7,919 nt of DNA from Cryomorphaceae bacterium (GCA_027485365.1 JAIXRD010000324.1:1-7919); one strand, 5' to 3'. Shown: positions 1 through 7,919, counted from the stretch's first letter. Translations and numbers: made by a program. Notes: generated from the sequence alone by a model not told the origin.

Positions 1-33
1 GTGATAATGTTTCGTGCGCTCGGGCTTTGATAA

Positions 34-135
34 CGACGATATCGTTTTCTAATCCTTTTATTCGGCTTTAATGCGCTTTTAAACGCCCAAACATTTTCAA
101 AAAATCGAGAGAAATTCCTCAAAGAAAGTCAAAAG
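34..135 (+). other. In-frame signal-peptide-coding extension of the large gene, without a start codon
   Basis: The reading frame of the large gene at 136 stays open upstream to base 34, just after back-to-back stops (TGA 28-30, TAA 31-33). Its translation begins RRYRFLILLFGFNALLNAQ: two or three arginines, a hydrophobic core, then LNA-Q, a typical signal peptidase I site in Bacteroidota. It continues as TFSKNREKFLKESQKLF straight into the annotated start. This is very likely the true N-terminus of the protein. There is no ATG, GTG or TTG in this frame between 34 and 136, so initiation is unexplained. A TTG at 27-29 lies one frame away, and skipping one base near 30-34 would join it to this frame as Met-Ile-Arg-Arg-Tyr-Arg. 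An indel, a sequencing error or a non-standard start would each fit. Confidence 0.7.
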
Positions 136-3100
136 TTGTTCATTGAGGAACAAATGGAATACAACGTGAATCAAGTTTTTCCATCGGTAATTGCGAATGC
201 CTCAAGTCTTTCAGAAGGTAATTTTAATCGAATGGTAGATGCTGCAAATGCCGTGTATTCGTCATCCAACGACATACAGCTTACATATTTTATGGTGGCA
301 ACCTATGTTTATCAGTCAAAAAATAAATGGTCTTCTGATTTTACGAGCACATGGGTAGAATTAGAACGAGATTATCGAGCAAAAGACGCAGAAGATTACG
401 GTCCGTTTCTAGAGTTCTCTTACAACTTGTTTCGCTTTAAAGCGCTTCATAAAAATGACAACTCGGTATGGGTGTTTAAAGGCGACATGCAGTGGAATAC
501 TGAGAAAAAGTTGAAGATTATCTGTTCGGATGGACAATTACTCGGGTATTCACCCGTCCTAAAAGGGGAGGACAGCGTTTGGGTTTCAGAAACGGGTGGT
601 GTTTTTGAATATGAAACAAAAAAGTTTATCGGTAGAAACGGAACCATTACCTGGGAGAAGACAGGACTCAAGAAATCAGAAACGTTTGCTGAGTTAAAAG
701 GGTATAGGATTGCTATGACCGATGTGGTTTTAAAAGCAGATACGGTTTCTTTGACAACTCCATATTTCACCTCACCAATTCTTGGCGCACTGGTAGATAA
801 ATCAAAAGATCGCTTGGAAGATCAAGATGGCGCACCACTCTTTTCATCATTCAGTCAGCGTTTGCGAATAACAGAGTTAAAGGAATTTATGGATTTCGAT
901 GGTGGGTTTAGTCTGCAGGGCAGCCGAGTGGTCGGTGCAGGTAAGAAAGGAAATCCCGCAACACTCATTTTTAAATACAAGAACAAACCAACCCTGATTG
1001 TAAGTTCGATGCATTTTGATATTGATCCAACTCGAATTCTATCTCGTGAATCTTCGCTTAAACTCGTTTATCCAAATGGAGATTCCCTGGTTCACCCATC
1101 CGGATTATTTGAATTTGAAGTACCTAAAAACCAGTTGCTTTACACCGCGGCGAAACGCGGTTCGTATGTTGTTCCATTTATGGATTATCACTTCAACGTG
1201 ACGAATAATGCGCCTGTTTTAAAATGGGAGCCAGGAACTGCGTTTCCTAAATTCACCTTTGAGATGGCCACGTCACAAGCTCAGAAATCTATGCAATTTG
1301 AATCCTTGAATTATTTCGACCAGAGCGAATTTAAACTTTGGGGCGTAGGTAATCAAAATTCCTTAGTGCAAATTGCAGGCTATTGCAGGAAAAATTCCTT
1401 GGAAGTACTATCGGAAGGACAAGCAGCAAATGCCTTGGGATTGAGCATAGATTACGCTAAGTCAAAACTCTTGGATCTTTCAATGCGTGGTTTTCTCCAG
1501 TATAATACGACAGATAAGACAATTACGCCTTCAGCTAAACTATTTTCTTTCGCGGATGCAAACTCGAACGGGTTAGATTATGACAACATTTCCTTTACCT
1601 GTGATTTAAAAGAACGCCCGTTGCCAGCATCCACTGAACCGGCGCAAGCTGAAAAAATCAAGAAGTTAAATGCACGGTATGTAAAACAAGATTTTTATGC
1701 GTTCATCGATTTAGATAAGGATCAAGTGTTTTTAACGGGTGTAGATGGTTTAACCCTTTCAAATGCACAGCAGGTATCCTTGTACCCAGATTCTGGGTAT
1801 TGCATACTAAAACCAAATAGGGATCTTATTTTTAAAGGACAATTATTGGCCGGTAAGCTATTTACAGAATTGAAGGATGCTTATTTTTCCTATGCAGAAT
1901 TTAAAGTAAAATTAAATAATACCACCTATGCTGCATTAGTGGTTAATCCAATGGTCGCAGCAGACGGAGATCAACCCATCGAATTAGTAAGTTCATTTGC
2001 GAATTTAAAAGGGGAGATTTTAATCGATGAACCTACCTCGAAATCGGGTAGGAGTAAGACCAATAAAGCCTTTCCTAAATTACTTGTCCCGAATGCTACA
2101 AAAGTAGTATACAACGATCAATCCATTGTTAATGGAGCCTATGATTCATCACGTTTCTTCTTTAGGTTGGAACCCTTTGAATTGGATAGTTTAGATAACT
2201 TCAATGAAGCTTCACAGCGCTTTAAAGGTGAATTAATTTCAGGAGGAATTTTCCCGCCGATTAAAGAGCCTTTGAGAATCATGCCTGATTATTCCATGGG
2301 TTTTTCAACGGTTGCTCCTGCCGGAGGATGGGCTTTTTATGGGGATAATTCGAAGTATGAAAACAAAGTGATTTTGTCTCATAATGGGCTTCAAGGCGCT
2401 GGAACTATTAATTATAGCACTGCTACGGCCATTTCCCAAAAACTTACCTTCTTACCAGATTCTACCATTGGAATTGCCAAGTTTATTAATAAAGAATCCA
2501 TTACAGGAGTTAAAGTCCCAAGTGTTACTTCGGAAGCAGCGTTGGTTACCTTCATTCCAAAAAAACAAGTCCTTAAAGCAAGTGCTTGGCGCGGTGTTAA
2601 TCTTCAAATGTTTAACAACCAGTGCGAAATGGAAGGCAGTGTAATTTTATCCATCAAAGGAATGCGAGGTACTGGTATGCTTCATTTTCCAGATGCCGAT
2701 CTTGGTTCAAGGGATTTTAGTTTTACACATGAAGATATTTTTGCAGATACTTCATCCTTCGCCTTGAAGAATAGATTTGTGAGTGAAGGTCAGGCTCCCG
2801 TGGCGATGGAAACTAAAGATGTGAAGTCAAATGTGTCGTTTAAAACACGAAAAGGGGAGTTTAATTCCTTTGGAACCAAACGAATAAAGTTCCCACCCAA
2901 TCAGTATTACTGTACCATGGATAAATTTTTCTGGTACATGGATAAGGCGAATGTGGATTTTGAAAAGTCTAAATCGCAAAAAACCACCTTTGAGGCCGGT
3001 GCAGATTTAGAAGAATCCAATTTTTTCTCGATGCATGAAGACCAAGATACCTTGCAGTTTCGTTCGCTCCTCGCGAGTTACGACCTCAAGCTTCAGACCT

Positions 3101-4647
3101 TATTTTGTGGTAAAGTTGAATATGTGCGGGTGGGTGACGCGAAAATATACCCAGATTCTATGAAAGTTACGGTCAGGAAAAATGCGGTTATGGATCCCTT
3201 GAATAACGCTAAAATTGTAGCACCTTTTGTGACTAAATTTCATACGTTCACCAATGCAAACATTAATATAAGCTCTCGAAAAAAATATGAAGGAAATGCC
3301 AAATATCCATATTACGATCGCGACAGTGTACTAACCGTATTGGATATGAAGACCATTAAATATTTCAACTCGGTAACTCAGGCGGAAGGCGTAATTGCTC
3401 AGAAAGACAATTTTAAATTGAGTAAAGAGTTCGACTATTTTGGTAACATTAAAATTGTTGCTGCAAGTCCGGGGATTTACTGCGATGGCTCAACCAAATT
3501 AAATCATTCATGCCGTAGCTTTGATCGTTCATGGTTGAATTTTAAAGATACCATACTTGCTAAGAATATTCAGATTCCGATTTCTGAAAATCCGGTTAAT
3601 GACCTAGGTAGGAAATTAGCGGTAGGTTTCCTTTGGAAAAATTCTGAATCGATGGACAGTGTACTGGTATATCCTGCATTTCTATCAAAAACACAGGGAA
3701 TCGACGATCCTGTGGTTTTTACCTCTTCAGGGTATGTTCAATATAACCCAAACAGTTTAACCTTTCAAATTGGTGAAAAGCCTAGATTAAGCGGGGTAAG
3801 TGATGTGGGGAATCTTCTCACCATGTACACGGAAACCTGTTCCTTAACTGGCCTCGGGAAAATAAGTTTTGGGGTTAATTTAGGTGAAGTTACAGCAAAC
3901 TCTTTCGGTTCAATCAGTTATGAAAACGAATCAAAGAAAATAGGGATGGACGTATCTACCTTAATCAAATTCCCTATGCAAAAGGATGTGTTCGATAAAA
4001 TAGGCGATGGGTTAAAAGCACTTGAAGGTCAGAAAAATGTGGACATGAATTCAAAGAAACTTAACTTTTCCACGTATTTGCGACAGATGCTCAGCGAAGA
4101 AAAAGTAAATGAACTTTTGAAGGATTATGAAGAAGATAAACTTAGAAAGATGCCTGTCGGACTTGATCAAACCCTGGTGATTTCAGGGTTGAAATTTGAT
4201 TTTGTTCGCTTCAAAACAAAAGCCAATGAAAGTGGATTCTCAAGTGGTTGGATTACTCGGCCCCCAAGCGGAACTACGGAAACTGATCAGGAAGGTGACG
4301 AAGTAAAAGCAAAAACTCGTTGTGCAATTATTGCCATTGAAGGCAAACCCATTCTAAAAGAAGTGGAGTTCAATATGGCAGTTTCACAGACAGCAATAGA
4401 AAAGTCCTATCAAGGATTATTGATTTCATTTAAAGATCAAACCGATAAAGATTTTCTCTTTGATTATGGAATGAACAGAAAAGATGGTAAATTGCTTGTC
4501 TATTCTAAGGATAGTGAATTGAAAACCATGGTCACTGAAATGAAGCCTGACAAACGGAAATCAAAAGATTTTTCTTTTGAATGGACCGATGATGCCTCAC
4601 TACAGCTAGCTATGGTTCGATTAAAAGAGTTTTTAAGAGCAAAATAA
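136..4647 (+). CDS. Very large beta-rich exported protein of unknown function
   Basis: Function unknown. From TTG at 136 it encodes 1503 residues; the true protein probably starts about 34 residues earlier with a signal peptide (see 34-135), which would place it in the periplasm or outer envelope. Residues 1-105 look helical. Most of the rest alternates short hydrophobic and polar stretches rich in D, K, F, Y, S and G, as expected of beta-strands, with no transmembrane helix in the body. Residues about 415-472 look like a winged-helix fold. A recurring YP(D/N)S-type motif sits at residues 312, 550 and 1005, with a weaker YPA copy at 1179. Residues about 1295-1350 are lysine/glutamate-rich and helical. 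There are eleven cysteines, including a pair 11 residues apart near residue 1120. From memory it resembles large conserved Bacteroidota hypothetical proteins. An AsmA/TamB-like or LptA-like lipid-handling role is possible but unproven. The stop abuts plsY, so coupling is likely. Confidence 0.85.
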   Translation: MFIEEQMEYNVNQVFPSVIANASSLSEGNFNRMVDAANAVYSSSNDIQLTYFMVATYVYQSKNKWSSDFTSTWVELERDYRAKDAEDYGPFLEFSYNLFRFKALHKNDNSVWVFKGDMQWNTEKKLKIICSDGQLLGYSPVLKGEDSVWVSETGGVFEYETKKFIGRNGTITWEKTGLKKSETFAELKGYRIAMTDVVLKADTVSLTTPYFTSPILGALVDKSKDRLEDQDGAPLFSSFSQRLRITELKEFMDFDGGFSLQGSRVVGAGKKGNPATLIFKYKNKPTLIVSSMHFDIDPTRILSRESSLKLVYPNGDSLVHPSGLFEFEVPKNQLLYTAAKRGSYVVPFMDYHFNVTNNAPVLKWEPGTAFPKFTFEMATSQAQKSMQFESLNYFDQSEFKLWGVGNQNSLVQIAGYCRKNSLEVLSEGQAANALGLSIDYAKSKLLDLSMRGFLQYNTTDKTITPSAKLFSFADANSNGLDYDNISFTCDLKERPLPASTEPAQAEKIKKLNARYVKQDFYAFIDLDKDQVFLTGVDGLTLSNAQQVSLYPDSGYCILKPNRDLIFKGQLLAGKLFTELKDAYFSYAEFKVKLNNTTYAALVVNPMVAADGDQPIELVSSFANLKGEILIDEPTSKSGRSKTNKAFPKLLVPNATKVVYNDQSIVNGAYDSSRFFFRLEPFELDSLDNFNEASQRFKGELISGGIFPPIKEPLRIMPDYSMGFSTVAPAGGWAFYGDNSKYENKVILSHNGLQGAGTINYSTATAISQKLTFLPDSTIGIAKFINKESITGVKVPSVTSEAALVTFIPKKQVLKASAWRGVNLQMFNNQCEMEGSVILSIKGMRGTGMLHFPDADLGSRDFSFTHEDIFADTSSFALKNRFVSEGQAPVAMETKDVKSNVSFKTRKGEFNSFGTKRIKFPPNQYYCTMDKFFWYMDKANVDFEKSKSQKTTFEAGADLEESNFFSMHEDQDTLQFRSLLASYDLKLQTLFCGKVEYVRVGDAKIYPDSMKVTVRKNAVMDPLNNAKIVAPFVTKFHTFTNANINISSRKKYEGNAKYPYYDRDSVLTVLDMKTIKYFNSVTQAEGVIAQKDNFKLSKEFDYFGNIKIVAASPGIYCDGSTKLNHSCRSFDRSWLNFKDTILAKNIQIPISENPVNDLGRKLAVGFLWKNSESMDSVLVYPAFLSKTQGIDDPVVFTSSGYVQYNPNSLTFQIGEKPRLSGVSDVGNLLTMYTETCSLTGLGKISFGVNLGEVTANSFGSISYENESKKIGMDVSTLIKFPMQKDVFDKIGDGLKALEGQKNVDMNSKKLNFSTYLRQMLSEEKVNELLKDYEEDKLRKMPVGLDQTLVISGLKFDFVRFKTKANESGFSSGWITRPPSGTTETDQEGDEVKAKTRCAIIAIEGKPILKEVEFNMAVSQTAIEKSYQGLLISFKDQTDKDFLFDYGMNRKDGKLLVYSKDSELKTMVTEMKPDKRKSKDFSFEWTDDASLQLAMVRLKEFLRAK
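1378..1551 (+). other. Winged-helix-like segment inside the large protein
   Basis: Residues about 415-472 (counted from the TTG at 136) depart from the surrounding beta-rich pattern. They read as a helix, then SEGQAANALGLS, then an amphipathic helix (DYAKSKLLDLSMRGF), then a short hairpin (LQYNTTDKTITPSAKL). The spacing of ALGLS, the second helix, GF and the following strand pair resembles a winged helix-turn-helix. In an exported protein it would more likely be a structural or protein-binding module than a DNA-binding one. The call rests on pattern only and was not tested by structure prediction. Confidence 0.35.
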
Positions 4648-5262
4648 ATGACAATTGCGCTAGCGTTCCTTGCATCCTACCTTTTCGGTTCAATACCATC
4701 TGCGGTATGGTTGGGTAAGTGGTTGCATGGAATTGATGTTAGGGAACATGGCAGTAAAAATGCGGGTGCAACCAATTGCTTTCGCGTGCTCGGAAAACGC
4801 ACTGGAACCTTAGTCCTTCTTATCGATATTTCGAAAGGGGTGCTCAGTATGATCCTGTCAAAGTACTTACTGGATGAAACAGGCTCGATGGTATTATTGA
4901 TGCTCGCTGCGGGTATTTGTGTATTGGGTCATGTATTTCCGGTGTTTGCTGGATTTCGAGGAGGTAAGGGCGTAGCCACTTCATTGGGTGTTTTCTTAGG
5001 ATTAAATCCGCTAACGGCTGTAAGCTGTATTTTGGTGTTTTTAGTTGTTTTCTTTTTCACTCGATATGTATCTCTTGCCTCTATTACTGCAGCATTTATG
5101 TTGCCTTTTATTAGTTTTTTCGTGTTTCACCAGGAAGAAACGGAATGGCTTTGGTTTAATGCCATCCTATCGTGCATAGTGATTATAGCACATCGTAAAA
5201 ACATCAAGCGCTTGTTGAATGGAGAAGAACAACGAATGAACCTTAACGCATCTAAGATGTAA
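4648..5262 (+). CDS. plsY: Acyl-phosphate:glycerol-3-phosphate acyltransferase PlsY
   Basis: PlsY moves an acyl group from acyl-phosphate (made by PlsX) to the sn-1 position of glycerol-3-phosphate, giving lysophosphatidic acid, the first step of phospholipid synthesis. It is an inner-membrane enzyme. The 204 residues are the usual family length, with several hydrophobic helices. All family motifs are visible: GSIPSAVWLGK (residues 14-24), DVREHGSKNAGATN (30-43) with FRVLGK after it, DISKG (60-64), the glycine-rich GHVFPVFAGFRGGKGVAT (94-111), and HRKNIKRLLNGEE (182-194). Nothing catalytic appears to be missing. The ATG directly follows the TAA of the large upstream gene (TAAATG), and no purine-rich ribosome site stands out, so it is probably translated by coupling from that gene. 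No plsX is in the window. Confidence 0.97.
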   Translation: MTIALAFLASYLFGSIPSAVWLGKWLHGIDVREHGSKNAGATNCFRVLGKRTGTLVLLIDISKGVLSMILSKYLLDETGSMVLLMLAAGICVLGHVFPVFAGFRGGKGVATSLGVFLGLNPLTAVSCILVFLVVFFFTRYVSLASITAAFMLPFISFFVFHQEETEWLWFNAILSCIVIIAHRKNIKRLLNGEEQRMNLNASKM

Positions 5263-5273
5263 CATTGGCTGAC

Positions 5274-7919
5274 GTGTTCAAAATAAAAAACATAGGCTTT
5301 CTGTTACTTGCTTTTGTAAGCTTTAACCTTAATGCTCAATCCGTTATTCAAATTGAAAAACGCGCATTTGAAGCATATAAGTTAGCGCAATATGCAACAG
5401 CCAAAGTTGATTTCCAACAATTATTGGCAAGAGACCCCGAGTCAGATAGTTATAATTTTCATTACGCAGTATGTCTGTATCACACAGAAAACAAAAGCAA
5501 TGCCCGCAAGTATTTCGAGTTTGTCGCAAACCGAAGTGTTGCCTTTTGTGATGCGCATTACTACCTTGGAAAAATCCATCACCTCAGTTATCGCTTTAAT
5601 GATGCGATTGCTTCCTTTAAATCCTATTTAGCGTGTAATCCTTCCGATGGCTTGAATGCTAAAAAAGAAATAACATATTGTAATAACGGAAATGTGTTGC
5701 TTGAACAACCCAAATCGCTAACGACACTGGTCGCGCAATTGGCTACAGAAGAAACGTTCATTCAAAAGTTTGATATCGAGGAGATTGGTGGTAAAATTTA
5801 TGCGGATCCATCCTTGCAAACCAAAGCCGATAAGAAAAAAGCATACATTCCGATTTGTTATTACAAACGCGGTGATACCTATAAGTTTTATGCGAGTTAT
5901 GGGGACGATCCCGCTCAATTATCCTTATTCTACATTCAACGGATCAGTCAGGATGTTTGGTCTAAGCCCACCCAAGTTGCGCTTACATCGCCAGCCTCAG
6001 ACCTTGTTTTTCCGTTTTTTGATACTCAAGCGAAGCGTCTCTATTTCTCTTCCAATGGGTTTAATTCTATGGGAGGATTTGATCTATTCAGTGTTTCGTT
6101 TGATCCCGAGACCAATACCTTGGGAACTGTAGAGAATTTAGATTTTCCATTTTCTTCAGCGGCGGATGATTTTTTCTTTGTTCCCTTAAATCCATCAGCT
6201 ACAATCGCTTGGTTTGCTTCGGATCGGAATGTAGCTACCGGAAGAATTGAAGCACTTAAAGTAAGCTATACGGTTAATGCTGGAAATTTAATTGCCTTAA
6301 GTGGTCAATTCACGGATTTGGTTAATCTGAAAAACACTCGGATTCAAATTAAAGTGAAAGACACTCAAGACGGTACAGAATATGGTCCATTCACAAGCGA
6401 TGATAATGGGAAATATAACATGCTGTTGCCCGGTGCCGGAAAGTATGTATTCAGCGCGTATATCGACGGTACGGAAAAGATATTTGAAAATGAACAAACC
6501 TTACCTGATCAGAAGGATAATGTGTTATTCAAACAAAACGTAAAGTATTCCATGGACCAGGGCAATGAACTGGCAGGTTTTAGCTACGACTTTAAAGGTG
6601 GAATGACCGAAGAAATGAAGGCTTTCAAGTCGAATTCTATTTCTCAATTATCTCTGAACGCACGGCCAGTATTAAACTCAACGCAAGTTAGTACAGAGGT
6701 TGGCGATCAAGAGAACGTAGAAGAGCAACTTACGGCATTAAACCTTGGAGGGAACAACCTCACTGAAAAAAGTGAACTTTTAGTGGATAAATTGATTGAA
6801 ATTTCAAATACAGGATTTGATTTACAGGATACAGCGGAAGACCTTGCAAGACAAAAGAACCAGGTCGAGTTTAAATTAAAAACCTTTTCAGATCAAGCCT
6901 CAAGGTATAAGGAATTGTTAAAGGGGCAGGATTCCATTGCCAATCAATACTATGCGAAAGAATTGATTCAATTGCTGGATTCAATTCAAAAGTATGAGCT
7001 GAAATTACTTGAAAATACGCTCGCATCCGAAAGGAATAGTAAGCACATCGATTCATGGAATGCCTTAAATGTAGAGCCTTCAATTAACGCATTAAGTGAC
7101 CAAATCAAGATGGCACTCATTCAAGAGAATCAAGATTCACTCGTTCAGGTATTGAGTCGCAATCAAGAAGCAATTAGAGAATTCATTGAATATCCTTCAT
7201 CTATTGCCAATCAAGTTGTTCAAGCCACGTCTTCTTCGGATCAAACAGTTGCTGAATTAACAGCACTTCGGAAGAGTGAAGTACAGTTAAAGAATGAAAT
7301 AGCCCAAATCAACGACAAAAAATCTCAGGCGAAGCGAAAGGAATTAGAACAATTAAATGCAGACCAAGCAGCTAAAGAAAAGCAACTGAGTACCATTTCT
7401 TCCTTAATTGCCGAGAAAGAACATGAGCAAATAAAAGCCGAACTTGCTAATTCCTTTCAGAAAGAAGGATTTACACTGAGTGATTCTACCTTGGAAGGTC
7501 TCGTAGCACGCGTTCAAAAAAACCAAGAAGCACAGCGGCAAGCAGCTCGTATAGCGAATCAAACCCAAGTTTCATCTGTTAATTCAACCGATGCTATACC
7601 GCTTAGTAACCAGATTTCTTCGATTAAGGCCGAGAATGAAGTGATAAAGAATCGATTTGTTTTGGCAAATCCTCAGGAAAAAGAGGCCTTGGCAGCACGT
7701 TCCCAACAATTAGAGGCTCGCTTGGATTCGCTTCAGACCTTGAAACTTGAATTGGAGAACATCAGCGTACAAAATCCAGTTCAACCGAAAACTACTGAAA
7801 CGACACCTGTCGTAACGGACCCAACTAACCCAGAAGTAAATCCAAATAACACCGCACAGAATCCAGTACAGCCGAAAACTACCGAAACTACGCCTGTTGT
7901 AACTGACCCAACTAACCCA
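5274..7919 (+). CDS. Exported TPR/PD40/coiled-coil envelope protein, cut by the right edge
   Basis: Open from GTG 5274 to the window end: 882 residues, no stop, so the C-terminus is missing. GTG gives MFKIKNIGFLLLAFVSFNLNA-Q, a good signal peptide; TTG 5265 would add only three residues. Residues 28-125 look like TPR-type helical repeats (ending DAIASFKSYLACNP). PD40/WD40-like beta-propeller motifs follow: KFYASYG (204-210), RLYFSSNGFNSMGGFDLF (255-272) and WFASDR (313-318). Residues about 342-403 resemble a carboxypeptidase-regulatory-like beta-sandwich (SGQFTD, then DDNGKYNMLLPGAGKY). Residues about 495-830 are mostly charged, Gln/Ala-rich coiled coil, followed by a Pro/Thr repeat. In Bacteroidota the TPR-PD40-regulatory order is typical of PorE-like and related proteins that often end in a peptidoglycan-binding OmpA domain. 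That domain is not visible here, so PorE identity is not claimed. It starts 11 bases after plsY, probably in the same transcript. Confidence 0.88.
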   Translation, partial: MFKIKNIGFLLLAFVSFNLNAQSVIQIEKRAFEAYKLAQYATAKVDFQQLLARDPESDSYNFHYAVCLYHTENKSNARKYFEFVANRSVAFCDAHYYLGKIHHLSYRFNDAIASFKSYLACNPSDGLNAKKEITYCNNGNVLLEQPKSLTTLVAQLATEETFIQKFDIEEIGGKIYADPSLQTKADKKKAYIPICYYKRGDTYKFYASYGDDPAQLSLFYIQRISQDVWSKPTQVALTSPASDLVFPFFDTQAKRLYFSSNGFNSMGGFDLFSVSFDPETNTLGTVENLDFPFSSAADDFFFVPLNPSATIAWFASDRNVATGRIEALKVSYTVNAGNLIALSGQFTDLVNLKNTRIQIKVKDTQDGTEYGPFTSDDNGKYNMLLPGAGKYVFSAYIDGTEKIFENEQTLPDQKDNVLFKQNVKYSMDQGNELAGFSYDFKGGMTEEMKAFKSNSISQLSLNARPVLNSTQVSTEVGDQENVEEQLTALNLGGNNLTEKSELLVDKLIEISNTGFDLQDTAEDLARQKNQVEFKLKTFSDQASRYKELLKGQDSIANQYYAKELIQLLDSIQKYELKLLENTLASERNSKHIDSWNALNVEPSINALSDQIKMALIQENQDSLVQVLSRNQEAIREFIEYPSSIANQVVQATSSSDQTVAELTALRKSEVQLKNEIAQINDKKSQAKRKELEQLNADQAAKEKQLSTISSLIAEKEHEQIKAELANSFQKEGFTLSDSTLEGLVARVQKNQEAQRQAARIANQTQVSSVNSTDAIPLSNQISSIKAENEVIKNRFVLANPQEKEALAARSQQLEARLDSLQTLKLELENISVQNPVQPKTTETTPVVTDPTNPEVNPNNTAQNPVQPKTTETTPVVTDPTNP
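7770..7919 (+). repeat. Coding tandem repeat, 87-base unit (29 residues), second copy cut by window end
   Basis: One full unit (7770-7856) begins QNPVQPKTTETTPVVTDPTN and ends PEVNPNNTA. The next copy starts at 7857 and runs 63 bases to the edge. Over the shared 21 residues the proteins are identical, while the DNA differs at eight third-codon positions. The stretch is rich in Pro, Thr and Asn, as expected of an extended, flexible spacer between the coiled coil and whatever domain follows. The number of copies cannot be known from this window. Confidence 0.93.

Noticed and set aside
1..30. Possible tail of an upstream + strand gene ending at TGA 28-30 (reads VIMFRALGL) or, in another frame, at TAA 69-71
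   Set aside because: Too short to support either frame as coding; the upstream gene, if any, lies outside the window.
2..67. A minus-strand open frame reading DIVVIKARAHETL, faintly like Mur ligase C-terminal motifs
   Set aside because: Only about 22 codons, closed upstream by a stop at 68-70, no start codon, and it overlaps the much better signal-peptide frame on the + strand.
447..770. Minus-strand open frame of 107 codons
   Set aside because: Lies wholly inside the large + strand gene and encodes no recognisable motif; treated as a shadow.
2384..2644. Second + strand open frame of 86 codons
   Set aside because: Wholly inside the large gene in another frame with no independent sign of coding.
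5263..5273. Search for a terminator or promoter between plsY and the third gene
   Set aside because: Only 11 bases separate the genes; no hairpin with a T-run and no Bacteroidota-type TAnnTTTG promoter was seen.
5392..6132. Two + strand open frames (5392-5631 and 5770-6132) that could be taken as small genes after plsY
   Set aside because: The continuous frame from GTG 5274 gives a signal peptide, TPR and PD40 motifs across the same bases, so these are out-of-frame shadows.
7770..7919. Considered a CRISPR or intergenic satellite explanation for the 87-base repeat
   Set aside because: The repeat stays in frame, its differences are all synonymous, and there are no unique spacers; it is a coding repeat.

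Overview
The window looks like a piece of a Bacteroidota chromosome, probably order Flavobacteriales (a Fluviicola- or Cryomorpha-like lineage is my guess from memory, not a proven placement). The grounds are AT-rich coding DNA, signal peptides ending in LNA-Q, no Shine-Dalgarno-like sites, and a TPR/PD40/carboxypeptidase-regulatory-like envelope protein of a type common in that phylum. All supported genes are on the + strand and tightly packed, with no gene-free stretch longer than 300 bases. I saw no RNA genes, insertion sequences, CRISPR array, promoter or terminator.

Layout: (1) Bases 1-135 hold no complete gene. From base 34 they encode, in frame with the first large gene, what looks like that gene's signal peptide, but no ATG, GTG or TTG starts that frame before base 136. 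(2) Bases 136-4647 encode a very large, beta-rich, presumably exported protein of unknown function. (3) Its TAA stop touches the ATG of plsY (4648-5262), the membrane acyltransferase that begins phospholipid synthesis. (4) Eleven bases further on, a third gene begins (GTG at 5274) and runs off the right edge. It encodes an exported protein with a TPR-like N-terminus, PD40-type beta-propeller motifs, a small beta-sandwich domain, a long coiled-coil region and a Pro/Thr/Asn-rich 29-residue repeat. The window ends inside the second repeat copy.

The spacing suggests one transcript coding for envelope functions: a large exported protein, an inner-membrane phospholipid enzyme and a multi-domain envelope protein. 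No known system or pathway beyond PlsY can be assigned. The points most worth a second look are the missing start of the large gene, its coupling to plsY, and the tandem repeat whose two copies differ only at synonymous positions.
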